64,000 bases of DNA from Alistipes sp. (GTDB lineage Bacteria; Bacteroidota; Bacteroidia; Bacteroidales; Rikenellaceae). Position numbers and translations under genes: made by a program. Under the pieces are notes generated by a model. It was not told the origin of the DNA. It did no database searches and saw only the letters and a program-made list of their open reading frames with translations. Below are positions 56,891 to 64,000 of the stretch, in pieces. The stretch covers positions 52,900 through 116,899 of the forward strand of contig JAFSBY010000026.1 in assembly GCA_017437045.1 (NCBI GenBank), written 5' to 3'. Every line of letters starts with the position of its first letter. Within the stretch, counting starts at the first letter, position 1.

Positions 56891-56898
56891 CTATCTTT
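56891..56898 (+). promoter_or_regulatory. -7 element of korA
   Basis: TATCTTTG immediately after the terminator T run; leader of about 45 nt. The -33 region falls in the terminator and is not convincing. Confidence 0.5.
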
Positions 56899-56946
56899 GT
56901 TAAATAGTTTGCAAACGCATCAACCAAGAAAATAGTTTAACAGATC

Positions 56947-58791
56947 ATGGAACACAAACCGGTGCAGGATCTGCAAGATGTCGTGATTCGCTTTTCGGGC
57001 GACTCGGGCGACGGCATGCAGCTCACAGGCACGCTCTTTTCGGACACGGCCGCGCTGATGGGAAACAGCATCTCGACCTTCCCCGACTATCCGGCCGAAA
57101 TTCGCGCCCCGCAAGGAACCGTTGCGGGCGTTTCGGGCTTTCAAGTACACTTTGGCGACCACCGCGAGCTCAACCCGGGCGACTACTGCGATGTGCTCGT
57201 AGCGATGAACCCCGCCGCCCTCAAAGCCAATCGCAAATGGCTCAAGGAGGGGGCTACGGTGATTCTCGACGGAGACTCGATTACGGAGGACAACCTGCGC
57301 AAGGCGGGCTTCGTGAGCGATGACCCGATTGCCGAGCTGGAGATCACGGAATACAACATCGTGGTGCCCGACATCACCTCAATGACGCGCGAGGCGTTGC
57401 GCGAGACGGGGCTGGACAACCGCGCCGTCGTGAAGTGCAAGAATATGTTTGCGCTGGGCATCTGCTTCTGGCTCTTTGATCGCACCGAGGAGCACGCTTT
57501 CGCCTACCTCGACACGAAGTTTGCCAAGAAAAATCCCGTCATTGCCGAGGCCAACAAATTGGCCATCAAGGCGGGTTACAACTACGCAGCCAACACCCAC
57601 CAATTCGCCAACCACTACCGCGTGGCATCTGCCGCACTCGAAAAGGGCACCTATCGCACCATCTCGGGTAACGTGGCTACGGCATGGGGCTTGATGGCGG
57701 CTGCCGAAAAGGCCGGTCTGCCGCTCTTCTGCGGCTCTTACCCCATCACGCCCGCTACGGTCATCCTCGAAGAGTTGGCCAAGCGCAAGGATCTCGGTGT
57801 GAAGACCGTACAGGCCGAGGATGAGATTGCCGGCATCTGCACGGCCATCGGTGCCGCCTTTGCCGGTAACTTCGCTGTCACCTCAACTTCGGGTCCGGGT
57901 CTCTCGCTCAAGAGTGAGGCTTTGGGTCTGGCCGTGATGATCGAGCTACCGCTCGTAGTGGTCGATGTTCAGCGCGGAGGCCCTTCGACGGGTCTGCCGA
58001 CCAAGACCGAGCAGAGCGATTTGCAGCAGGCTCTCTATGGTCGCAACGGTGAGTGTCCGCTCATCGTCGTGGCAGCCTCGTCGCCCAGCGACTGCTTCCA
58101 CTACGCCTTCGAGGCGGGTCGTCTGGCCATGGAGCACATGACCCCCGTCGTGCTGCTCACCGACGGCTTCATCGCCAACGGTTCGGAGCCGTGGCGCATC
58201 CCCTCGATGAGCAACTACCCCACCATTGTGCCGCCGATCGTTGAGGAGGCTCCCGAGGGTGGTTTCATGCCCTACGTACGCAACGAAAAGTTGGCTCGCG
58301 GTTGGGCCTTCCCGGGTAAGACGGGTCTGGAGCACCGCGTAGGCGGTCTGGAGAAGGATGCCGTGAAGGGTTCGATCTCGCACGATCCAGCCAACCACCA
58401 GAAGATGACCCACCTGCGCGCCGAGAAGGTGGCACGTGTTGCCGACTACATCCCCGCCCAGACGATCTATGGCGACGCCGAGGGCGATCTGCTCGTCGTG
58501 GGATGGGGTGGCACGCGCGGTCACCTGCAAAATGCAGTCGATCAACTCCGCGAGGAGGGTCACTCGGTTTCGCTCTGCCACTTCAACTACATCAATCCCC
58601 TGCCGAAGGGTGTCGCTGAGATCTTCAGCAAGTTCCGCAAGATCGTAGTCTGCGAGCTCAACGAGGGGCAATTTGCCGGCTACCTGCGTCAGCAGTTCCA
58701 GCAGTTCCACTACTATCAGTTCAACAAGACCGAGGGTCAGCCCTTCACCATTGTCGAACTGAAGGAGAAGTTCCACACCTTAATCGACTAA
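56947..58791 (+). CDS. korA: 2-oxoacid:ferredoxin oxidoreductase, fused gamma/alpha subunit
   Basis: 614 residues. Residues about 8-190 are the gamma domain (VVIRFSGDSGDGMQLTG, FPDYPAEIRAPQGT). Residues about 225-610 are the alpha/pyrimidine-binding region (TISGNVATAWGLMAAAEKAGLP, YPITPAT, TSTSGPGLSLKSEA). With KorB it oxidatively decarboxylates a 2-oxoacid, most likely 2-oxoglutarate to succinyl-CoA, reducing ferredoxin, or runs in reverse for CO2 fixation. Oxygen-sensitive, cytoplasmic. Seven bp before korB. Confidence 0.95.
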   Translation: MEHKPVQDLQDVVIRFSGDSGDGMQLTGTLFSDTAALMGNSISTFPDYPAEIRAPQGTVAGVSGFQVHFGDHRELNPGDYCDVLVAMNPAALKANRKWLKEGATVILDGDSITEDNLRKAGFVSDDPIAELEITEYNIVVPDITSMTREALRETGLDNRAVVKCKNMFALGICFWLFDRTEEHAFAYLDTKFAKKNPVIAEANKLAIKAGYNYAANTHQFANHYRVASAALEKGTYRTISGNVATAWGLMAAAEKAGLPLFCGSYPITPATVILEELAKRKDLGVKTVQAEDEIAGICTAIGAAFAGNFAVTSTSGPGLSLKSEALGLAVMIELPLVVVDVQRGGPSTGLPTKTEQSDLQQALYGRNGECPLIVVAASSPSDCFHYAFEAGRLAMEHMTPVVLLTDGFIANGSEPWRIPSMSNYPTIVPPIVEEAPEGGFMPYVRNEKLARGWAFPGKTGLEHRVGGLEKDAVKGSISHDPANHQKMTHLRAEKVARVADYIPAQTIYGDAEGDLLVVGWGGTRGHLQNAVDQLREEGHSVSLCHFNYINPLPKGVAEIFSKFRKIVVCELNEGQFAGYLRQQFQQFHYYQFNKTEGQPFTIVELKEKFHTLID

Positions 58792-58798
58792 CCAAGCT

Positions 58799-59827
58799 AT
58801 GGCAGAATACAAATATACAGCAGCCGACTTCAAGAGTGATCAGGAGGTACGTTGGTGCCCCGGCTGCGGCGACCATGCCATTCTGAATGCCGTGCAGCGT
58901 GCACTGCCCGAGATTGCCGATGCAACCAATACGCCCCACAATAAATTTACCTTCGTTTCGGGTATCGGTTGCTCGTCGCGCTTTATCTACTACATGAAGA
59001 CCTTCGGTTTCCACTCCGTACACGGACGTGCCAACGCCATCGCTACGGGTGTCAAGACGGCCAACCCCGATCTCTCGGTCTGGGTGGCTACGGGCGATGG
59101 CGACTCACTAGCCATCGGTGGCAACCACTTCATCCACGCCATTCGTCGCAACGTAGACCTCAACCTGATCCTCTTCAACAACGAGATCTATGGCCTCACG
59201 AAGGGCCAATACTCCCCCACCTCAAAGTTGGGTAAGATCACCAAGACCTCGCCCTACGGCACGGTTGAGAAGCCCTTCAACCCGGGCGAGTTGGTCATCG
59301 GTGCTAAAGGTTCGTTCTTTGCCCGTTCGATCGATATGGAGGTCATGACCACGAAGGATTGCTTAGTGGCTGCGGCCAAACATAAGGGCATGTCGGTCGT
59401 GGAGGTGTTACAGAACTGCGTAATCTTCAACGACAAGACCCACGCACTTTTTGCCGGCGACAAAGCGACGCGTGCCGAACACACGATCACGTTGCGCCAC
59501 GGCGAGAAGATGCTCTTCGGTGCCAACCGTCAGAAGGGTTTAGTCTTTGAGGATATGCAACTCAAAGTGGTCACCCTCGGCGAGGATGGCTACACGGAGG
59601 CTGACGTTCTGACCCACGATGCCCACCGTCAGGATACGACGTTGCACGCCATGCTCGCCGCGATGAAATATCCCGACTATCCGGTGGCTGTCGGCGTGAT
59701 TCGCGATGTGGACGATCCGGTGATCTACGACCAAGGCGTAGCCCGCCAGGTCGAGGAGGTGAAGGCCACGTCCAAGATCCGCTGCATGGACGATCTGCTC
59801 CACTCGGGTGCCACCTGGGAGGTGTAA
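58799..59827 (+). CDS. korB: 2-oxoacid:ferredoxin oxidoreductase beta subunit
   Basis: 342 residues, TPP- and iron-sulfur-binding subunit. N-terminal WCPGCGDHAILNAVQRAL holds two of the cluster Cys, GIGCSSRF a third, and the TPP motif GDGDSLAIGGNHFIHA with later NNEIYGLTKGQYSPTS. The pattern fits the KorB/OorB group rather than pyruvate synthase, though 2-oxoglutarate specificity is inferred. Partner of the gene before it. Confidence 0.95.
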   Translation: MAEYKYTAADFKSDQEVRWCPGCGDHAILNAVQRALPEIADATNTPHNKFTFVSGIGCSSRFIYYMKTFGFHSVHGRANAIATGVKTANPDLSVWVATGDGDSLAIGGNHFIHAIRRNVDLNLILFNNEIYGLTKGQYSPTSKLGKITKTSPYGTVEKPFNPGELVIGAKGSFFARSIDMEVMTTKDCLVAAAKHKGMSVVEVLQNCVIFNDKTHALFAGDKATRAEHTITLRHGEKMLFGANRQKGLVFEDMQLKVVTLGEDGYTEADVLTHDAHRQDTTLHAMLAAMKYPDYPVAVGVIRDVDDPVIYDQGVARQVEEVKATSKIRCMDDLLHSGATWEV

Positions 59828-59894
59828 GAGGGCTGTTAATTAAGCATGGCCCCTTGGGCCTACAAAGAGTTTTACCAAAAAGAACATATTAGGC

Positions 59895-60308
59895 ATGAAG
59901 CGCATCTTATGGATAGTTTGTATATTCCTCTGCATGGAAAACGTGCATGGAGCAGTTCCACCGCCATTGGAAGCCCATCCACAAACAGAGAAACAACCCA
60001 AAAGTAGTCCAAAGGATGCCTCTGCCAAATGTATCGAGATAGTCAAAGGATGGAATAGCTGCACGGGGGAGATTGTACCTCTGTACATCTATCGTACAAC
60101 AGACTGGGATGGTTCGTTGCTCTACATGGCTCGCGAGGTCGGAGAGCGCGGCAAACCGGGGTTGATCACAGATATCGTTTATTGCACGATCACCCCGCCC
60201 TACAACCAACACTATGCATACTGCGTAAAGCTCACGATGGTCGGAGCCTATTATTTCAATGCCAAACGCATCAGTCGCAGTTATAGACGAAAACCTGCCG
60301 GCTATTAG
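59895..60308 (+). CDS. Small secreted Cys-containing protein, unknown
   Basis: 137 residues with a signal peptide (MKRILWIVCIFLCMENVHG) followed by a Pro/Lys-rich linker and a compact domain of about 90 residues with four Cys (in AKCIE, NSCTG, VYCTI and YAYCVK), probably two disulfides. Several Tyr-rich beta strands. Less GC-rich than its neighbours, so perhaps recently acquired. No family recognised. It stands alone between korB and gdhA and ends at a strong terminator. Confidence 0.7.
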   Translation: MKRILWIVCIFLCMENVHGAVPPPLEAHPQTEKQPKSSPKDASAKCIEIVKGWNSCTGEIVPLYIYRTTDWDGSLLYMAREVGERGKPGLITDIVYCTITPPYNQHYAYCVKLTMVGAYYFNAKRISRSYRRKPAGY

Positions 60309-60340
60309 CAGGGTCCACGCTGCTCCATCGTTTCCAACCT

Positions 60341-60380
60341 AAAAAGGGGCGGTTCAACATTGGTTGAACCGCCCCTTTTT
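60341..60380. terminator. Bidirectional terminator between small gene and gdhA
   Basis: Stem of 17-18 bp (AAAAAGGGGCGGTTCAAC and its complement) with a 4-nt loop; A and T runs at both ends end both convergent transcripts. Confidence 0.95.
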
Positions 60381-60398
60381 GCGTCGAAGTATGCTTCG

Positions 60399-61754
60399 CT
60401 ATACCAGACCTTGCGCCAGCATGGCATTGGCAACCTTCATAAAGCCACCGATATTGGCACCCACAACGTAGTTTACGTAGCCATCCTCCTGGCGGCCGTA
60501 GCGGACGCACACCTCGTGGATGTTCTTCATGATGGCGTGCAACTTCTCATCCACCTCCTCGGGCGACCAGGTCAGTCGCATCGAGTTTTGGCACATCTCC
60601 AGACCCGACGTAGCAACACCACCGGCATTCGAGGCCTTGCCCGGAGCATAGAGCAGTTTGTTCTCCTGGAAGATGCGGATTGCCTCGGGCGTTGAGGGCA
60701 TGTTGGCACCCTCGGCTACGCAGATACAGCCATGATCGACCAGCATCTGGGCCTCTTCGCCATTGAGCTCGTTCTGCGTGGCACAAGGCATGGCGATGTC
60801 GCACTGCTCACCCCAGGGGCGTTTACCGGCATGATAGACAGCATTCGGATACTGCTCAACATACTCCTTGATGCGACCACGATAGATATTCTTGAGCTCC
60901 ATAACATACTCCCACTTCTCGGCATCAATACCATCGGGATCGTAGATGTAGCCCGACGAATCGGAGAGCGTAACGACTTTAGCACCCAGCTCGGTTGCCT
61001 TCTTGCAGGCATATTGGGCCACGTTGCCCGATCCCGAGATGCAGACCCGCTTGCCGGCAAACGACTCACCGCGCGTAGCAAGCATCTCCTGTGCAAAGTA
61101 GCAGGCACCGAATCCCGTAGCCTCGGGACGCAGCGGCGAGCCTCCCCAATCGCGGCCCTTGCCGGTCAGTGTGCCGGTAAATTCATCGCGCAGACGCTTG
61201 TATTGGCCAAACATGAAGCCCACCTCGCGTCCTCCTACGCCGATGTCACCAGCGGGGACATCCGTATCTTGGCCGATATGCTTCTGCAGCTCGGTCATGA
61301 ATGATTGGCAGAACTTCATCACCTCGTTGTCCGATTTACCCTTCGGGTTGAAGTCCGATCCGCCCTTACCGCCACCCATCGGGAGCGTGGTGAGCGAGTT
61401 CTTGAAGGTCTGTTCAAAGGCTAAGAACTTCAAGATCGAAAGATTGACCGAGGGATGGAAGCGGATACCGCCTTTGTAGGGGCCAATCGCGCTGTTCATC
61501 TGCACGCGATAGCCACGGTTGATCTCGATCTCCCCTTTATCGTTGAGCCACGGCACGCGGAAGATGATCACACGCTCGGGCTCGGCGATACGCTCCAGAA
61601 TCTTCATCTTTTGCAAGATGGGGCTGGCGACGATATGGGGCGCGAGCGACTCGGCTACCTCGCGTACCGCTTGATGAAATTCGGGTTCGTTGGGGTTCTT
61701 GGCAATGATCTTTGCCATAAACTCCTCGACAAAACATTTTGCTTGCTCGTTCAT
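60399..61754 (-). CDS. gdhA: NADP-type glutamate dehydrogenase
   Basis: 451 residues from the ATG at 61754 (the longer frame adds 14 residues with no support). Reductive amination of 2-oxoglutarate with ammonia. Substrate and catalytic residues: GGIRFHPSVNLSILKFLAFEQ, PMGGGKGGSDFNPKGKSD with the catalytic Lys, and Rossmann GSGNVAQYACKKATELGAKVV. Hexameric short-chain class. It assimilates free ammonia, which fits a habitat where CarB could use ammonia as well. A 15-bp palindrome lies just upstream; sulP precedes it by 71 bp on the same strand. Confidence 0.97.
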   Translation of the reverse strand: MNEQAKCFVEEFMAKIIAKNPNEPEFHQAVREVAESLAPHIVASPILQKMKILERIAEPERVIIFRVPWLNDKGEIEINRGYRVQMNSAIGPYKGGIRFHPSVNLSILKFLAFEQTFKNSLTTLPMGGGKGGSDFNPKGKSDNEVMKFCQSFMTELQKHIGQDTDVPAGDIGVGGREVGFMFGQYKRLRDEFTGTLTGKGRDWGGSPLRPEATGFGACYFAQEMLATRGESFAGKRVCISGSGNVAQYACKKATELGAKVVTLSDSSGYIYDPDGIDAEKWEYVMELKNIYRGRIKEYVEQYPNAVYHAGKRPWGEQCDIAMPCATQNELNGEEAQMLVDHGCICVAEGANMPSTPEAIRIFQENKLLYAPGKASNAGGVATSGLEMCQNSMRLTWSPEEVDEKLHAIMKNIHEVCVRYGRQEDGYVNYVVGANIGGFMKVANAMLAQGLV

Positions 61755-61772
61755 AGGGCTTTGATGTTTAAT

Positions 61773-61787
61773 ATTACAAATTGTAAT
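61773..61787 (-). promoter_or_regulatory. 15-bp palindrome upstream of gdhA
   Basis: ATTACAA-A-TTGTAAT, perfect 7-1-7 dyad, centred 26 nt before the gdhA start in the sulP-gdhA gap. Candidate operator; no promoter box of the usual type is visible here. Confidence 0.45.
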
Positions 61788-61825
61788 GGGATGCAATCCG
61801 ACGCGAATGCCGTGATTGCGTGCTC

Positions 61826-63523
61826 CTATTTATCCAATGCTTTTGAAAGATCCTCGGCTCGTTTGATCGCCTTGTGGATGTGGTCCAGTACATTCTCACG
61901 ACCCACCTTATCGACCAAACCGGCACGCTCGATCTCGTGGTAAACCGACTCATTAACGCCCGAGAGAATCACCTGTTGGTGTTGCTGCTGCGAGGCGGTG
62001 ATGAAGATTTCGAGGTTGTGCAGACCCGTAGCATCGATGAACGAGACCTTGCGCATACGCACAATGCGGATCGGCTTGGCGTTACGCATACGGGCCATCT
62101 CCTCGAATTTCGTAGCAATACCGAAGAAGAAGGGGCCGTCGATCTCGTAGACCTCCGTATGGCGCGGGATGATCAGACGCTCGTCCTTCTCGCCGTCGTG
62201 GTGCACCTCCATCTCCTTCTTCAAGACCGAGATGTGGGTGCTCTCCATGATACGCTTCATAAAGAGGCCGATAGCCAGCACCAGACCCACCTCAATGGCG
62301 ATCGTCAGGTCGAAGATCACCGTCAGGAATAACGTGGTGAAGAGGACAATGACGGTCGATTTCTCCTGGCGGCACATCGAGCGAATCGTGCGCCAGCCAC
62401 TCATGTTGTAGGCAACCATGATCAGCACACCGGCCAGACACGACATCGGAATCGAGCCAACCAAGCCGCCCAGGAAGAGCAGCACGAAGAGCAGCACGAA
62501 GGTGTGTACGATACCGGCCACGGGCGTACGACCTCCGTTGTTGATGTTGGCCATCGTGCGGGCAATAGCTCCCGTGGCGGGAATACCCCCAAAGAAGGGG
62601 ACTACGACGTTGGCAATACCCTGACCGATGAGCTCCGTGTTGGAGTTATGGCGGTCGCCAATCACACCATCAGCCACCATAGCCGAGAGCAACGACTCGA
62701 TAGCACCCAGCATGGCGATCGTGAAGGCTACGGGCAGCAACTGCTGGGCCGTATCGAAGAGGCTGGCACCTTCGGCCAACGAGGGGATCGAGAAGCTCGG
62801 CAGTCCCGAGGGGAGTTCATACAGATCGGCGATCGTCTGGATCGAATCGACTCCGGCATATCGCTTTAACAGCCAGGTTGCGAGGGTCATCACGATGATT
62901 GCGACGAGCGATCCGGGGATCTTTTTCGAGATCTTGGGCATCAAGCAGATCATCAAAATACTCGTCAGACCGATACCCAATGACCACCAATTGATCTGGT
63001 TGAGGTGCTGGAAGTAGCAGATCCACTTATCAATGAAGTTGGCCGGCACGCTCTCGATACCCAAGCCAAACAGATCGTTCATCTGGGTCGAGAAGATGGT
63101 GATGGCGATACCGCCCGTAAAGCCGACAATGATCGGATAGGGCATAAATTTGATGATCGTTCCGAGCTTAAAGACGCCCATCAGGATCAGCATGATACCG
63201 GCCATCACGGTGGCTATGGCCAATCCGCCGAGGCCGTATTGCTGGATAACGCCGTAGATGATGATGATGAAGGCTCCCGTCGGTCCGCCGATCTGCACCT
63301 TCGATCCACCAAATACGGAGATCAGGAATCCAGCGAAAATAGCCGTAACCAGACCCTCGGTGGGGCCCACACCCGAGGCAATACCAAAGGCGATGGCGAG
63401 TGGAATAGCGACAATACCGACAATGATACCGGCCATCAGGTCGCGTGAAAGGGTCTCTTTGTTGTAGTTTCGCAGGCAACTCAAAAGTTTGGGTTGGAAG
63501 TCAATTGCTCCGCGCAGTTTCAT
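61826..63523 (-). CDS. SulP-family anion permease with STAS domain
   Basis: 565 residues. About 11-14 membrane helices (residues about 20-430) with family motifs VAIPLAIAFGIASGVGPTEGL and GGIPATGAIARTMANINNGGRTP, then a cytoplasmic STAS domain (about 455-555, with VSFIDATGLHNLEIF). Members carry sulfate, bicarbonate, dicarboxylates or other anions; the substrate cannot be set from sequence. Bicarbonate or dicarboxylate would suit neighbouring korAB and gdhA, but this is speculation. Own consensus promoter. Confidence 0.94.
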   Translation of the reverse strand: MKLRGAIDFQPKLLSCLRNYNKETLSRDLMAGIIVGIVAIPLAIAFGIASGVGPTEGLVTAIFAGFLISVFGGSKVQIGGPTGAFIIIIYGVIQQYGLGGLAIATVMAGIMLILMGVFKLGTIIKFMPYPIIVGFTGGIAITIFSTQMNDLFGLGIESVPANFIDKWICYFQHLNQINWWSLGIGLTSILMICLMPKISKKIPGSLVAIIVMTLATWLLKRYAGVDSIQTIADLYELPSGLPSFSIPSLAEGASLFDTAQQLLPVAFTIAMLGAIESLLSAMVADGVIGDRHNSNTELIGQGIANVVVPFFGGIPATGAIARTMANINNGGRTPVAGIVHTFVLLFVLLFLGGLVGSIPMSCLAGVLIMVAYNMSGWRTIRSMCRQEKSTVIVLFTTLFLTVIFDLTIAIEVGLVLAIGLFMKRIMESTHISVLKKEMEVHHDGEKDERLIIPRHTEVYEIDGPFFFGIATKFEEMARMRNAKPIRIVRMRKVSFIDATGLHNLEIFITASQQQHQQVILSGVNESVYHEIERAGLVDKVGRENVLDHIHKAIKRAEDLSKALDK

Positions 63524-63570
63524 GAGAAATGATCAATTAAAAAGTAAAAAACCTAACCAAAATGAAATCA

Positions 63571-63602
63571 CAAAGGTAGAAAAAACCACGCGTAATGCCA
63601 AA
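63571..63602 (-). promoter_or_regulatory. Promoter of sulP
   Basis: Minus strand TTTG (63599-63602), 20-nt spacer, TACCTTTG (63571-63578); leader about 40 nt. Confidence 0.82.
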
Positions 63603-63684
63603 AAAACAGACGAAAATTCGCTGTTTAAGATAAGTATTTAATAATTTTCCACCTCCAAAGGAGGTGACCGGGGGGGGGTGAAGC

Positions 63685-63712
63685 AAAAAAGCGACAACCC
63701 GAAAGTTGTCGC
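63685..63712 (-). terminator. Terminator behind tRNA fragment copy 1
   Basis: Minus strand GCGACAAC/GTTGTCGC stem, 6-nt loop, then six T. Confidence 0.88.
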
Positions 63713-63714
63713 CT

Positions 63715-63743
63715 TGGTGGAGAATACCGGGGTCGAACCGGTG
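63715..63743 (-). pseudogene. tRNA 3' fragment, copy 1 (probably Ala-type)
   Basis: T-stem/loop, acceptor strand ATTCTCC, discriminator A and CCA. The T-arm and acceptor end resemble a bacterial alanine tRNA, but identity is not certain because the anticodon is absent. Confidence 0.65.
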
Positions 63744-63842
63744 CGCAATGTGCATTGCGCACAAAAGACATAGACAATCCCTCCAAACCTCCCTTTGATA
63801 AGGGAGGCTTTCTCGGTCACCGGTTCGCATGGTGCAGGAAAC

Positions 63843-63871
63843 AAAAAAAGCGACAACCCGAAAGTTGTCGC
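63843..63871 (-). terminator. Terminator behind tRNA fragment copy 2
   Basis: Same GCGACAAC/GTTGTCGC hairpin, followed by seven T on the minus strand. Confidence 0.88.
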
Positions 63872-63873
63872 CT

Positions 63874-63902
63874 TGGTGGAGTATACCGGGGTCGAACCGG
63901 TG
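63874..63902 (-). pseudogene. tRNA 3' fragment, copy 2
   Basis: Same T-arm as copy 1; acceptor strand ATACTCC, differing by one base, then ACCA. No 5' half before the window edge. Confidence 0.65.
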
Positions 63903-64000
63903 CGCAATGTGCATTGCACACACACGATATAGACAATCCCTCCAAACCTCCCTTTGATAGGGAGGCTTTCTCGGTCACCGGTTCGCATGGTGCAGGGAAA

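Larger units (their letters stand above)
63685..64000. repeat. 159-bp tandem units carrying tRNA 3'-end fragments and terminators
   Basis: Two units spaced 159 bp apart (tRNA fragment starts at 63715 and 63874); the second runs to the window edge. In each, the minus strand reads a tRNA T-arm (ACCGG stem, TTCGACC loop), the 3' acceptor strand and an encoded ACCA, then a hairpin terminator. Upstream within the unit lies the CTCCCTTTGAT-type palindrome also seen at 7.7-7.9 kb and an inverted CGAACCGGTGACC. No D-arm, anticodon arm or 5' acceptor strand is present. In 63524-64000 there is otherwise only the sulP promoter. Confidence 0.85.

Noticed and set aside
63537-63988. Two repeated-sequence ORFs at the right end
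   Set aside because: They are translations of the 159-bp repeat units with tRNA ends and terminators, not genes.
63715-64000. A complete or permuted tRNA gene
   Set aside because: Looked on both strands for a D-arm, an anticodon arm and GGAGAAT/GGAGTAT 5' strands; none found inside the window.

Overview
The window comes from a moderately GC-rich member of the Bacteroidales, most like Alistipes/Rikenellaceae. This is inferred from recurring Bacteroidetes promoters (TTTG, a 19-20 bp spacer, then TAnnTTTG), the lack of Shine-Dalgarno sequences, a fimbrillin-type lipoprotein, large TonB-dependent receptors, LacZ-like and pectin-related proteins, a gamma/alpha-fused 2-oxoacid:ferredoxin oxidoreductase and a SulP permease. 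Nearly all of it reads as chromosomal core with short accessory stretches.

Layout. 0-2.2 kb: a fimbrillin/FN3 surface lipoprotein behind a very small acidic ORF. 2.2-6 kb: tsaD, then a three-gene phage-like remnant (terminase large subunit, a small unknown, a divergent S24 repressor). 6-17.4 kb: uronate and pentose catabolism (YhcH-like lipoprotein, kduI, kduD, an alpha/beta hydrolase, then galM, an SSS symporter, araD, araA and araB), interrupted by two arrays of long tandem repeats. 17.4-24.2 kb: hemolysin III, a PAP2-like protein, rpoN, asnS, a catalytically dead LacZ-like protein, rlmH and a LuxR-type regulator. 24.2-30.4 kb: a TonB receptor, nadC, a DUF2156-GNAT protein and a pectinesterase. 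30.6-41.7 kb, minus strand: purE-L-C-F-M-H-D-folD. 42.2-52.1 kb, minus strand: a complete UMP operon pyrC-carA-carB-pyrK-pyrD-pyrF-(glutaredoxin-like)-pyrE-pyrB. 52.5-63.5 kb: a second outer-membrane receptor, a ZIP transporter, a Na/Ca exchanger, korAB, a small secreted protein, gdhA and sulP. 63.7-64 kb: a tandem array of tRNA 3'-end fragments running off the window.

How it works together. The sugar genes would feed pectin-derived ketouronates and L-arabinose into central metabolism. The two nucleotide operons lie head to tail, and each has a leader RNA ending in an intrinsic terminator before its first structural gene. That layout suggests transcription attenuation, although the purine leader could be a separate structured RNA.

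Strongest anomalies. (1) CarA has lost all three residues of its glutaminase triad, while the glutaminases of PurF and PurL in the same window are intact. This predicts an ammonia-dependent carbamoyl phosphate synthetase. (2) PyrB carries a C-terminal four-cysteine domain resembling the zinc domain of the ATCase regulatory chain PyrI, without the nucleotide-binding domain. (3) Both pyr and pur leaders end in terminators. (4) A solitary terminase sits beside an S24 repressor. (5) Repeat families carry copies of neighbouring gene 3' ends or of tRNA 3' ends.
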